Under the pieces are notes generated by a model, which did no database searches, had not been told where the DNA came from, and worked only from the letters and a program-made list of their open reading frames with translations. From the NCBI GenBank assembly GCA_016744415.1, contig JADGEL010000002.1, positions 310,001 to 374,000 of the forward strand: DNA of 64,000 bases. The letters are read 5' to 3'. A program made the translations under genes and the position numbers. Source of the stretch: Flavobacteriaceae bacterium (GTDB taxonomy: Bacteria > Bacteroidota > Bacteroidia > Flavobacteriales > Flavobacteriaceae). Below are positions 28,172-36,125 of the stretch, piece after piece; position 1 is the first letter of the stretch, and each line of letters opens with the position of its first letter.

Positions 28172-28342
28172 ATGGAATTGAATGAAGTTTATAGATTAGC
28201 AATTCCGCTCATCTTAATTGGAGTTGGAATTTGGCTGAAAAGTTTAAAAGAAGAAAGTTCTTCGAAAGTGAAAAAATATTGGCTTTTCTTTATCATTATC
28301 GGTGTTTTACAATTTGCCTTTAGAATTTACAAATATCTATAG
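28172..28342 (+). CDS. Tiny two-span membrane protein
   Basis: This 56-residue ORF starts at an ATG nine bases after the previous stop codon. Two membrane segments are visible (about residues 9-22, IPLILIGVGIWL, and 37-48, WLFFIIIGVLQFAF) separated by a charged Lys/Glu loop. No family is recognised. Spacing and a shared inverted-repeat boundary suggest it travels with the zinc-ribbon gene. It could be a chance ORF, but hydrophobicity and position favour a gene. Confidence 0.4.
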   Translation: MELNEVYRLAIPLILIGVGIWLKSLKEESSSKVKKYWLFFIIIGVLQFAFRIYKYL

Positions 28343-28352
28343 AGTTAAAAAC

Positions 28353-28367
28353 TGTAGGTAACAACGG
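28353..28367. repeat. Right inverted end of the small-gene cassette
   Basis: TGTAGGTAACAACGG is the inverse of the sequence at 27905-27916 (plus three bases). It begins ten bases after the stop of the 56-residue ORF and leads into the long imperfect palindrome at 28445-28548. Confidence 0.45.
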
Positions 28368-28444
28368 TTATAATTCATTGTGGTATTGTAACTGAAATAA
28401 AATTAAGAACTATATTTAAACTTTAAAATAAATTATGAAACATT

Positions 28445-28548
28445 CGTTGTCACAGTTTTTATTTGGCTTAAAAAGTGCCTCAGCACCTTTGCGGTCAGAT
28501 TTCGGCACACTCGGTGTGAAAGCCAAACAAAACTGTCAATCCACAACG
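28445..28548. repeat. 104-bp imperfect palindrome, attC-like
   Basis: The outer arms CGTTGT (28445-28450) and ACAACG (28543-28548) pair. After a small asymmetric loop a nearly perfect stem of about 17 bp pairs 28452-28469 with 28520-28536 (one bulge). Inside are two small hairpins, GTGC-CTCA-GCAC (28475-28486) and CACAC-TCG-GTGTG (28506-28518). The 346-base gap between the tiny ORF and higB consists of this element, a direct repeat and an operator-like palindrome; I see no gene in it. Confidence 0.6.
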
Positions 28549-28589
28549 TAATCATAGCCAAAACCGATAAGCGAACCTTCCACATTTCA

Positions 28590-28614
28590 ACAAACTTTTC
28601 AACAGAACTAAGTC
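28590..28614. repeat. Left 25-bp direct repeat flanking higBA
   Basis: Positions 28590-28614 and 29372-29396 are identical in 24 of 25 bases (begin ACAAAC, end AAGTC; single G/T difference). The 782-base period contains exactly the toxin-antitoxin module and its promoter region. Confidence 0.75.
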
Positions 28615-28638
28615 GATACCTGAAACTATTTGTTAAAA

Positions 28639-28673
28639 CAAAAGTTCTCATTTAAAGAACTTTTGTATATTTG
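28639..28673 (+). promoter_or_regulatory. Operator-like palindrome and -7 box of higBA
   Basis: CAAAAGTTCT (28639-28648) and AGAACTTTTG (28656-28665) form a perfect 10-bp inverted repeat. It is followed directly by TATATTTG (28666-28673), a full -7 match. HigA-type antitoxins repress their own promoter, and a palindrome at this place is a good candidate operator. Confidence 0.6.
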
Positions 28674-28688
28674 CAAAAAGAAATTGTA

Positions 28689-28985
28689 TTGAAAAGAATA
28701 ATTGCAAAAAGAACCTTACGTGAATTTTGGAAAAAACATGCTGATGCCGAACAGTATTTAAAGACTTGGTATGAAACAGCAAAAAACTCTAATTGGACAT
28801 CTCCAAATGACGTAAAAAAGACATATGCAAATGCAAGTATTTTAAAAAATGAACGTGTTATATTTAATATTAAAGGGAATTCATACCGACTCATTGTAAA
28901 ATTTAATTATTTAAGACAATGGGGGTTTATACGATTTATTGGAACACACGCTGAATATGATAAAATTGATGCTGACACCATTTAA
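28689..28985 (+). CDS. higB: HigB-family toxin (mRNA interferase)
   Basis: This is a RelE-superfamily toxin that cuts translated mRNA on the ribosome. The start is taken as the TTG at 28689, giving KRIIAKRTLREFWKKHADAE, the usual family beginning, and 98 residues. An in-frame TTG at 28671 overlaps the promoter box and is unlikely. The conserved core NWTSPNDVKKTYANASI and the C-terminal GFIRFIGTHAEYDKIDA are present. The antitoxin follows after 11 bases. Toxin-first order is typical of hig modules. Confidence 0.9.
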   Translation: MKRIIAKRTLREFWKKHADAEQYLKTWYETAKNSNWTSPNDVKKTYANASILKNERVIFNIKGNSYRLIVKFNYLRQWGFIRFIGTHAEYDKIDADTI

Positions 28986-28996
28986 AAAATAAGATT

Positions 28997-29365
28997 ATGA
29001 ACATTAAACCTATAAAAAACGAAACAGATTACGAAAAGGCTTTAAAAAGACTTGAAGTAATTTTTGATGCAAAATCAAATTCTAAAGAAGGCGATGAAGC
29101 TGATATTCTTTCATTGCTTATTGAAAATTATGAAAATCAACATTACCCTATTGAATCTCCCGACCCAATAGAAGCAATTAAAATTAGAATGGAAGAAATG
29201 AATCTTAAACAAAAAGATTTAGTTGGTGTTATTGGTGGCAAAAGCAGAGTTTCAGAAATCCTAAATAAAAAGAAACGCTTAACTGTTGATATGATTCGAG
29301 AACTTGAACGTATTTTAAGTATTTCTGCTTCGGTGCTGGTTAATAATTATCAATTAATTAAATAG
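28997..29365 (+). CDS. higA: HigA-family antitoxin with HTH domain
   Basis: This is a 122-residue antitoxin. The N-terminal part (residues 1-55, acidic) is the likely toxin-binding region. A helix-turn-helix of the XRE type follows (about residues 60-112, LKQKDLVGVIGGKSRVSEIL, then MIRELERILSIS). It neutralises HigB and should repress the promoter at 28639-28673. It ends just before the right direct repeat. Confidence 0.9.
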   Translation: MNIKPIKNETDYEKALKRLEVIFDAKSNSKEGDEADILSLLIENYENQHYPIESPDPIEAIKIRMEEMNLKQKDLVGVIGGKSRVSEILNKKKRLTVDMIRELERILSISASVLVNNYQLIK

Positions 29366-29371
29366 CATCCC

Positions 29372-29396
29372 ACAAACTTTTCAACATAACTAAGTC
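29372..29396. repeat. Right 25-bp direct repeat flanking higBA
   Basis: This is the second copy of the repeat at 28590-28614, seven bases after the higA stop codon. The following bases run into the uvrA promoter region (TAACTTTG, 29424-29431), which probably marks the original chromosomal sequence. Confidence 0.75.
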
Positions 29397-29539
29397 CAAC
29401 CCTAAATTCTCAATTCAATTCTGTAACTTTGCCTTTTTTAAATTTTTAAATCATATTTAAAATCGGAAACTTAGAACATCACTATCAATATTTTTCTTAA
29501 ATTTTATTGTTTTCAGATGCGATGTTTCCAAAAATATAC

Positions 29540-32365
29540 ATGGCAAACCCGCAAGAATATATTGAAGTTTTAGGCGCAAGAGTTCACAATCTTAAAAACA
29601 TTGACGTTCGCATACCACGAGAAAAACTGGTAGTTATTACTGGTTTGTCTGGTAGCGGAAAATCATCTTTAGCTTTTGATACTATTTATGCAGAAGGACA
29701 GCGTCGTTATATCGAAACGTTCTCTGCCTATGCCCGCCAATTTTTAGGAGGCTTAGAAAGACCTGATGTAGATAAAATTGATGGGCTATCTCCAGTAATT
29801 GCCATTGAGCAAAAAACCACCAATAAGAGTCCACGCTCAACAGTTGGTACTATTACCGAGATTTATGATTTTATGCGATTACTGTTTGCACGTGCTGCAG
29901 ATGCATATTCTTACAACACCAATGAGAAGATGGTGAGTTATAGCGATGAGCAAATTCTGAATTTGATTCTTTCGGATTTTGATGACAAAAAAGCCATCAT
30001 TTTAGCACCTGTTATCAAATCTAGAAAAGGGCATTACCGTGAGTTGTTTGAGCAAATTGCAAAACAAGGCTTTGTTCGTGTTCGTGTAGATGGTGAACTG
30101 ATGGAAATTGAAAAAGGAATGCGTTTAGATCGATACAAAAATCACGATATTGAAATTGTAATAGATCGTTTAAAAATTGACAAAACAGTTGTAAAAAGGT
30201 TGAGTGAGAGCATTAACACCGCTTTATATTCTGGAAATAATGTAATGATGGTATTGGATAGCGAAAGTGAAAAACCTCGCTATTTTTCTCGGGAATTAAT
30301 GTGTCCAACAACAGGAATTGCATACCCAAATCCTGAACCAAATACATTTTCATTTAACTCGCCCAAAGGGGCTTGCCCAAAATGTAATGGCTTAGGAAAC
30401 ATACAAGTTGTAAATGAAACAAAGATTATTCCTGATGATTCTTTATCAATTAAATCGGGTGGTATTGCTCCTATTGGCGAACAAAAAACAAGTTGGATTT
30501 TTAAACAATTGCAACTAATTGCAGATCGTTATGGTTTTAAATTAACCGATCCCATAAAGTCCATTTCAAAAGAAGCCATAGAAGTTATTTTAAATGGTGG
30601 CAATGAAAAATTTGAGATTGAATCAAAGTCTATGGGGATTACCCGTAACTACGAAATTGATTTTGAAGGCATCATTAATTTTATTGAAAGTCAATATGCA
30701 AATTCCGAATCTAGCTCAATCAAACGTTGGGCAAAAGGTTATATGAATGAAGTGAAATGCTCAACTTGCGAAGGGAAAAGATTAAAAAAAGAAGCTCTAC
30801 ATTTTAAATTTCTCAATAAAAACATTTCTGATTTAGCCCAAATGGATGTAACTGAATTGGCAAATTGGTTCAGTGCAATCGAAAATAAATTAAATGATAA
30901 ACAACTCGCAATTGGCTCAGAAATCATCAAAGAAATTAGAACCCGAATTCAATTTTTAATTGATGTTGGGTTAGGTTATTTAACTATTGATAGAACTTCA
31001 AAATCACTCTCTGGCGGTGAGGCGCAGCGAATCAGATTGGCAACACAAATAGGTTCTCAACTGGTGGGCGTACTTTATATTTTAGATGAACCAAGCATTG
31101 GATTACATCAAAGAGACAATCAAAAATTAATTAATTCACTGATAAAGTTACGCGATGTTGGCAACTCCGTAATTGTTGTTGAACACGACAAAGACATGAT
31201 AGAACATGCCGATTTTGTTTTAGACATTGGTCCAGGAGCTGGATTGCATGGTGGAGAAATTGTAAGTGAAGGAACCTTTGAAGATTTAAAATCGCACCAA
31301 ACTTTAACTGCTGATTATTTAAATGGGACTAAAGAAATTGCCATTCCTAAAAAGCGAAGAAAAGGAAATGGAAAAAAAATTATATTAAAAGGAGCATCTG
31401 GAAATAATCTAAAAGAAGTTACTGCTGAGTTTCCTTTAGGAAAATTAATTTGTGTGACTGGAGTTTCGGGAAGTGGTAAATCGACTTTAATTAATGGTAC
31501 CCTCTACCCTATTTTAAACCATCATATTTATCGTGGTGTAAAAAAACCGATGCCATACAAAGCCATCAAAGGCTTAGAGCATGTTGATAAAATTATTGCT
31601 ATAGATCAATCTCCCATTGGCAGAACTCCTCGTTCAAATCCTGCAACTTACACAGGAGTGTTTAGTGATATTCGTAGTATTTTTACCAAGATACCTGAAG
31701 CTCAAATAAGAGGTTATAAACCCGGAAGGTTTTCTTTTAATGTAAAAGGAGGTCGTTGTGAAACCTGTCAAGGAGGTGGTGTTAGAGTTATTGAAATGAA
31801 TTTTTTACCAGATGTTGAAGTTGAATGTGAAACCTGTCTAGGAAAAAGGTTTAACAGAGAAACATTAGAAATTAGGCACAAAGGAAAATCAATTTCTGAC
31901 GTGTTAAATATGACCATTAATGTGGCGGTTGACTTTTTTGAGAAATATCCAAAAATTTATAAAAAACTAAAAACTATAAAAGATGTTGGCTTGGGCTACA
32001 TCACCTTAGGGCAACAGTCTACAACCCTTTCTGGCGGTGAAGCACAACGAATTAAACTAGCCGCAGAGTTATCAAAAAGAGATACTGGCAACACTTTTTA
32101 TATTTTAGACGAACCTACTACTGGCCTTCACTTTGAAGATGTTAGAGTATTGATGGATGTACTTAATAAACTTACGGATAAAGGAAATACTGTTTTGGTA
32201 ATTGAGCATAATATGGATGTGATTAAATTGGCTGATCATATTATTGACATCGGTATGGGAGGTGGTAAAAAAGGAGGTGAAATTTTGTGTGTAGGAACTC
32301 CAGAACAAGTTGCAAAAAACAACCAAAGCTACACAGCCCAATATTTAAAAAAAGAATTATATTAG
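29540..32365 (+). CDS. uvrA: Excinuclease ABC subunit A
   Basis: UvrA is the damage-recognition ATPase of nucleotide-excision repair and loads UvrB on damaged DNA. The start chosen is the ATG at 29540 ([21 protein letters not shown]), giving 941 residues. The frame is open further upstream, but that adds residues not usual in the family. Two ABC modules are visible with Walker A motifs GLSGSGKSS and GVSGSGKST and signature motifs [13 protein letters not shown] and [13 protein letters not shown]. Zinc fingers are present, including CPKCNGLG and CETCQGGG ... CETC. Complete and intact. Confidence 0.98.
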   Translation: MANPQEYIEVLGARVHNLKNIDVRIPREKLVVITGLSGSGKSSLAFDTIYAEGQRRYIETFSAYARQFLGGLERPDVDKIDGLSPVIAIEQKTTNKSPRSTVGTITEIYDFMRLLFARAADAYSYNTNEKMVSYSDEQILNLILSDFDDKKAIILAPVIKSRKGHYRELFEQIAKQGFVRVRVDGELMEIEKGMRLDRYKNHDIEIVIDRLKIDKTVVKRLSESINTALYSGNNVMMVLDSESEKPRYFSRELMCPTTGIAYPNPEPNTFSFNSPKGACPKCNGLGNIQVVNETKIIPDDSLSIKSGGIAPIGEQKTSWIFKQLQLIADRYGFKLTDPIKSISKEAIEVILNGGNEKFEIESKSMGITRNYEIDFEGIINFIESQYANSESSSIKRWAKGYMNEVKCSTCEGKRLKKEALHFKFLNKNISDLAQMDVTELANWFSAIENKLNDKQLAIGSEIIKEIRTRIQFLIDVGLGYLTIDRTSKSLSGGEAQRIRLATQIGSQLVGVLYILDEPSIGLHQRDNQKLINSLIKLRDVGNSVIVVEHDKDMIEHADFVLDIGPGAGLHGGEIVSEGTFEDLKSHQTLTADYLNGTKEIAIPKKRRKGNGKKIILKGASGNNLKEVTAEFPLGKLICVTGVSGSGKSTLINGTLYPILNHHIYRGVKKPMPYKAIKGLEHVDKIIAIDQSPIGRTPRSNPATYTGVFSDIRSIFTKIPEAQIRGYKPGRFSFNVKGGRCETCQGGGVRVIEMNFLPDVEVECETCLGKRFNRETLEIRHKGKSISDVLNMTINVAVDFFEKYPKIYKKLKTIKDVGLGYITLGQQSTTLSGGEAQRIKLAAELSKRDTGNTFYILDEPTTGLHFEDVRVLMDVLNKLTDKGNTVLVIEHNMDVIKLADHIIDIGMGGGKKGGEILCVGTPEQVAKNNQSYTAQYLKKELY

Positions 32366-32414
32366 CAAGCTTGGGAAAGAAGACGATTGATTAAAGACTA
32401 AAAACATTAAGACT

Positions 32415-33128
32415 ATGAATACGAATGATGACAGAAAAATAAAAGAAAAACTTGCCCATAAAACATGGAATGAAATAAAAACCAACGACTCTTGGGCCAT
32501 ATTTAAAATTATGGCTGAGTTTGTTCAAGGCTATGAAAGGTTAAATAATATAGGTCCTTGTGTGAGTATTTTTGGATCGGCACGAACAAAAACAGATCAA
32601 AAATATTACAAGCTTGCTGAGAGTATAGCCTTTGAACTTACACAAAATGGATACGGTGTTGTTACAGGTGGAGGTCCTGGAATTATGGAAGCTGGTAACA
32701 AAGGTGCACATCGCGGAAAAGGAGTTTCAGTTGGATTAAATATTGAATTGCCCTTTGAGCAATTTGATAACGCTTATATTGATCAAGACAAAAATTTAGA
32801 ATTCGATTATTTCTTTGTTCGTAAGGTAATGTTTGTAAAATATTCTCAAGGGTTTGTAGTAATGCCTGGAGGATTTGGCACTCTAGATGAGATGTTTGAA
32901 GCGATGACATTAATACAAACAAAAAAGATAGGAGCATTCCCAATTATTTTAGTTGGTTCTGATTTTTGGGGAGGATTAATGGATTGGATTAAAAGTACTT
33001 TACTAGAAAAATTTGAAAATATTAGCGAAAAAGACTTAGATTTATTTTCGATAGTTGATACCGAAAAAGAGGTTATTGATGTTATTGATGCTTTCTACAA
33101 AAAATATAGTTTAAGCCCAAATTTCTAA
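32415..33128 (+). CDS. LOG-family nucleotide phosphoribohydrolase
   Basis: This is a 237-residue protein of the LOG (lysine-decarboxylase-like) family, which removes ribose phosphate from cytokinin or purine nucleotide monophosphates. The signature PGGFGTLDEMFE (about residues 153-164) and the phosphate loop GGGPGIMEAGNKGAH are intact. It lies 49 bases after uvrA on the same strand. Despite old annotations, lysine decarboxylase activity is not expected. Confidence 0.92.
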   Translation: MNTNDDRKIKEKLAHKTWNEIKTNDSWAIFKIMAEFVQGYERLNNIGPCVSIFGSARTKTDQKYYKLAESIAFELTQNGYGVVTGGGPGIMEAGNKGAHRGKGVSVGLNIELPFEQFDNAYIDQDKNLEFDYFFVRKVMFVKYSQGFVVMPGGFGTLDEMFEAMTLIQTKKIGAFPIILVGSDFWGGLMDWIKSTLLEKFENISEKDLDLFSIVDTEKEVIDVIDAFYKKYSLSPNF

Positions 33129-33229
33129 AAAAACAACACTTTAACAAGCAACCAAAATGAATTAATTGCATCTAATTAATAGGTGCTTATAAATAAGTAA
33201 TTTGTAATCCCATAAATGAGCGTAGTCGA

Positions 33230-36046
33230 TTGAAACGAATTCTTATCATCACATTATTAATATCAACATTCATTATTGATACAGCTTTTGCCCAATCTAA
33301 TGAGATGAGCATGAAGGTGATATTGAATGATGAAAACCATGAGCTTCAAATTCAGCAAGAAATAGTTTTTCATAACAACTCAAATTCTGTTTTAGATACA
33401 ATTTATTTACACAATTGGGCAAATAGCTTCAAAGACAATAACACACCTTTAGCAAAACGCTTGATTGAAGATTACAGAAAAGACCTCTATTTTGCAAAAG
33501 AAAAAAATAGAGGACACAGCTCAATCAACAACCTAACCACCAATTTTGAATCTGTAAGTTGGATTATTGATGAAGAAGTTTCGGATATTGTAGCAATACT
33601 ATTAAATGATCCTTTAAACCCAAGTGACTCCATCAAAATTGCAGCTACCTATACCGTAAAATTACCTGCTGATAAATTCACTAGTTATGGCCGTAACAAG
33701 ATTGCCTATAATTTAAGGTATTGGTATTTAACCCCCGCCTTTTATGACCAAGGATGGAAACTCATGAGTAACCTTAACATGGATGATTTACTTATGGATT
33801 ATAGTAAGTACAATATAATTTTTACAGTTCCGGAATACTATACATTAAGTACAGGGCTACATGATGTAGTACAGCATGAAAACGGATTAAAAACATATCA
33901 TCTTTATGGCAAAGACAGAATTGATGTTGAAATCAGTTTAAGCAAATTTAGTGACTTTGAAATTTTTAGAACAGATAAAATTTCTGTTGAAACCAATATT
34001 CCTTCTAAAGAATTAGGGCCTGCAGTAAAATCTGATATTCTAAATCGCGAAATTGCATTTATTGAAAAGCACTTAGGTGTTTATCCACATAAAAAAATCA
34101 TGGTAAATAAAATTACCTATGCTAAAAATCCGGCATATGGTTTTAATCAATTGCCACAATTTTTAAGTCCTTTTCCAGATGCATTTGAATGGGATATCAA
34201 AATGTTTAAAGCATTGACAAGAAAATATATTGACAATGCTTTACTTGTAAATCATAGAGAAGACATGTGGCTAGTTGATGGTATACAGGCCTATTTAATG
34301 ATGCTTTATGTTGAAGAATTTTATCCAGAAATAAAAGCAATGGGTAATATTTCAAAGATTTGGGGAGTTAGAAGTTTTAATATAGCAAAACTAGATTTTA
34401 ACGATAAATACCCTTTTGTATATCAATTTTCTGCACGTAAAAACTTTGATCAAGCATTGACTACACAAGCAGACTCACTCTCTAATTTTAATCGTAAAAT
34501 TGTAAATAAATATAAGGCAGGATTAGGACTACGCTATTTAAATGAATATTTAGGTGATAGCATTATCCCATCAAAAATAAAAGAATACTTTACTAAAAAT
34601 CAATTAAAATATTCTACCAGTTCTCAATTTAAAGAGCTTGTAATTAATGAAACGGATACCGATTTAACTTGGTTTTTTGGTGATTATGTACAATCGAGCA
34701 AAAAAATTGATTATACTATAAAAAAGGTATCTGTATTAAAAGACTCCATAGAAGTAACCATAAAAAACAAACGCAATATGACTGCTCCTGTAGCACTTTA
34801 TGGTGTGGAAGGAAAAGACATTCATTTTAAAAAATGGGTAACAGGTATTGATTCTATTACAAAAGTGACTATCCCTAAAAATGGATTTGATCGATTGTCT
34901 CTCAATTATGAATATTTATACCCAGAACTTAATTTAAGAGATAATTGGAAACGAACTGAAAATAAATTATTTGTAAAGCCTTTAAAATTTAAATTTTTTA
35001 AGGATATTGAAAATCCATATTACAACGAGGTTTTTTATACACCTGTTCTAAAATATAATTTTTACGATGGAATTCAATTAGGCGTTAACCTTTCTAATAA
35101 ATCCATTTTAAAGAAAAACTTCTTTTATAAAATTACACCCTATTACGGATTTAAAGATAAAAGTGTTACCGGATCATTTTCAACAGCTTATCAAATTTTA
35201 CCAGAAAATTCCAAAATTTACAAATATCAATTTGGAGTTTCAGGTAGCACCTCACATTACGGACCTGACCTTGCTTATCGAACTTTTACACCTTATGTTG
35301 CTTTTAATTTTAACCGAAAAAGCTTGAGAGATGTTGGTGGTAGTGCAGTATCTTTGAGTTATACAGATGTAAAAAGAGACCTTGACCCTAACGGGCAACA
35401 AAATCCAGAATCTAATAACTACGGAGTTTTTAATGTTTTTTATTCCTATTCAAAACCAGAAATTATTCAAGATTTAAGATATACAGCAGGATTTGAAGTT
35501 GGTGAAAAATTTAGTAAACTAACTTTTGATTTTCGATACAGAAAATTAACCGATAGCAACAGACAATTTGATTTTAGATTATACTTAGGCACCTTTTTAC
35601 ACAACAATACTACTTCAGACTTTTTTAGTTTTGGGTTGAGTCGACAATCTGATTACCTATTTAGATATAACTATTTTGGACGATCAGAAGATAGCGGTTT
35701 CTTTCACCAACAATATATTACTGCCGAGGGAGGGTTTAAATCTGATTTAGAACAAAACTTTGCTAACCAATGGATAACATCTTTTAATTCTAGTATTGGA
35801 GTATGGAGATGGATAGAAGTGTATAATGATGTTGGTTTTATAAAAAATAGAAATCAATCAGTATTTTTTGCTTATGAAAGTGGAATTCGACTCAACTTTA
35901 TTCATGAATTTTTAGAACTATATTTTCCAGTATATTCAAACAATGGATGGGAAGTTTCACAAGAAAATTACAGTTCTAGGATAAGATTCGTTTTGACAAT
36001 ACACCCCCAAAAAATTATCAATTTCATTAGAAGAGGCTTTTATTGA
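33230..36046 (+). CDS. Exported M1-peptidase-like protein without zinc ligands, with C-terminal barrel-like region
   Basis: This is a 938-residue protein from a TTG start that gives a clean signal peptide (KRILIITLLISTFIIDTAFAQ). Residues about 30-480 follow the M1 aminopeptidase layout. However, the place of HExxH reads KALTRKYIDN, and the downstream WLxEG-type motif reads WLVDGIQAYL, so both zinc ligands and the catalytic Glu appear lost. Residues about 590-938 show alternating hydrophobic/polar strands with aromatic ends (for example FFYKITPYYGFK, LRFNF-like ends), as in outer-membrane barrels. It is probably a surface pseudo-enzyme; role unknown. Confidence 0.75.
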   Translation: MKRILIITLLISTFIIDTAFAQSNEMSMKVILNDENHELQIQQEIVFHNNSNSVLDTIYLHNWANSFKDNNTPLAKRLIEDYRKDLYFAKEKNRGHSSINNLTTNFESVSWIIDEEVSDIVAILLNDPLNPSDSIKIAATYTVKLPADKFTSYGRNKIAYNLRYWYLTPAFYDQGWKLMSNLNMDDLLMDYSKYNIIFTVPEYYTLSTGLHDVVQHENGLKTYHLYGKDRIDVEISLSKFSDFEIFRTDKISVETNIPSKELGPAVKSDILNREIAFIEKHLGVYPHKKIMVNKITYAKNPAYGFNQLPQFLSPFPDAFEWDIKMFKALTRKYIDNALLVNHREDMWLVDGIQAYLMMLYVEEFYPEIKAMGNISKIWGVRSFNIAKLDFNDKYPFVYQFSARKNFDQALTTQADSLSNFNRKIVNKYKAGLGLRYLNEYLGDSIIPSKIKEYFTKNQLKYSTSSQFKELVINETDTDLTWFFGDYVQSSKKIDYTIKKVSVLKDSIEVTIKNKRNMTAPVALYGVEGKDIHFKKWVTGIDSITKVTIPKNGFDRLSLNYEYLYPELNLRDNWKRTENKLFVKPLKFKFFKDIENPYYNEVFYTPVLKYNFYDGIQLGVNLSNKSILKKNFFYKITPYYGFKDKSVTGSFSTAYQILPENSKIYKYQFGVSGSTSHYGPDLAYRTFTPYVAFNFNRKSLRDVGGSAVSLSYTDVKRDLDPNGQQNPESNNYGVFNVFYSYSKPEIIQDLRYTAGFEVGEKFSKLTFDFRYRKLTDSNRQFDFRLYLGTFLHNNTTSDFFSFGLSRQSDYLFRYNYFGRSEDSGFFHQQYITAEGGFKSDLEQNFANQWITSFNSSIGVWRWIEVYNDVGFIKNRNQSVFFAYESGIRLNFIHEFLELYFPVYSNNGWEVSQENYSSRIRFVLTIHPQKIINFIRRGFY

Positions 36047-36125
36047 TGAATATAATTTAATTATTTTTAATTATTTTTAATATCCACTAAAAAACCTTAG
36101 ATTTGCAAATCATTAAAAATAAGGA

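Noticed and set aside
28436-28552. Short plus-strand ORF beginning MKHSLSQFLFG within the 104-bp palindrome, and a 72-residue minus-strand ORF at 28433-28651
   Set aside because: Both lie in the structured palindromic element, show no protein-like pattern and have no plausible promoter of their own.
27737-29500. A CRISPR array or IS element to explain the repeats of the islet
   Set aside because: There are only two direct copies 782 bases apart, no regular spacers, no transposase gene and no Cas gene.
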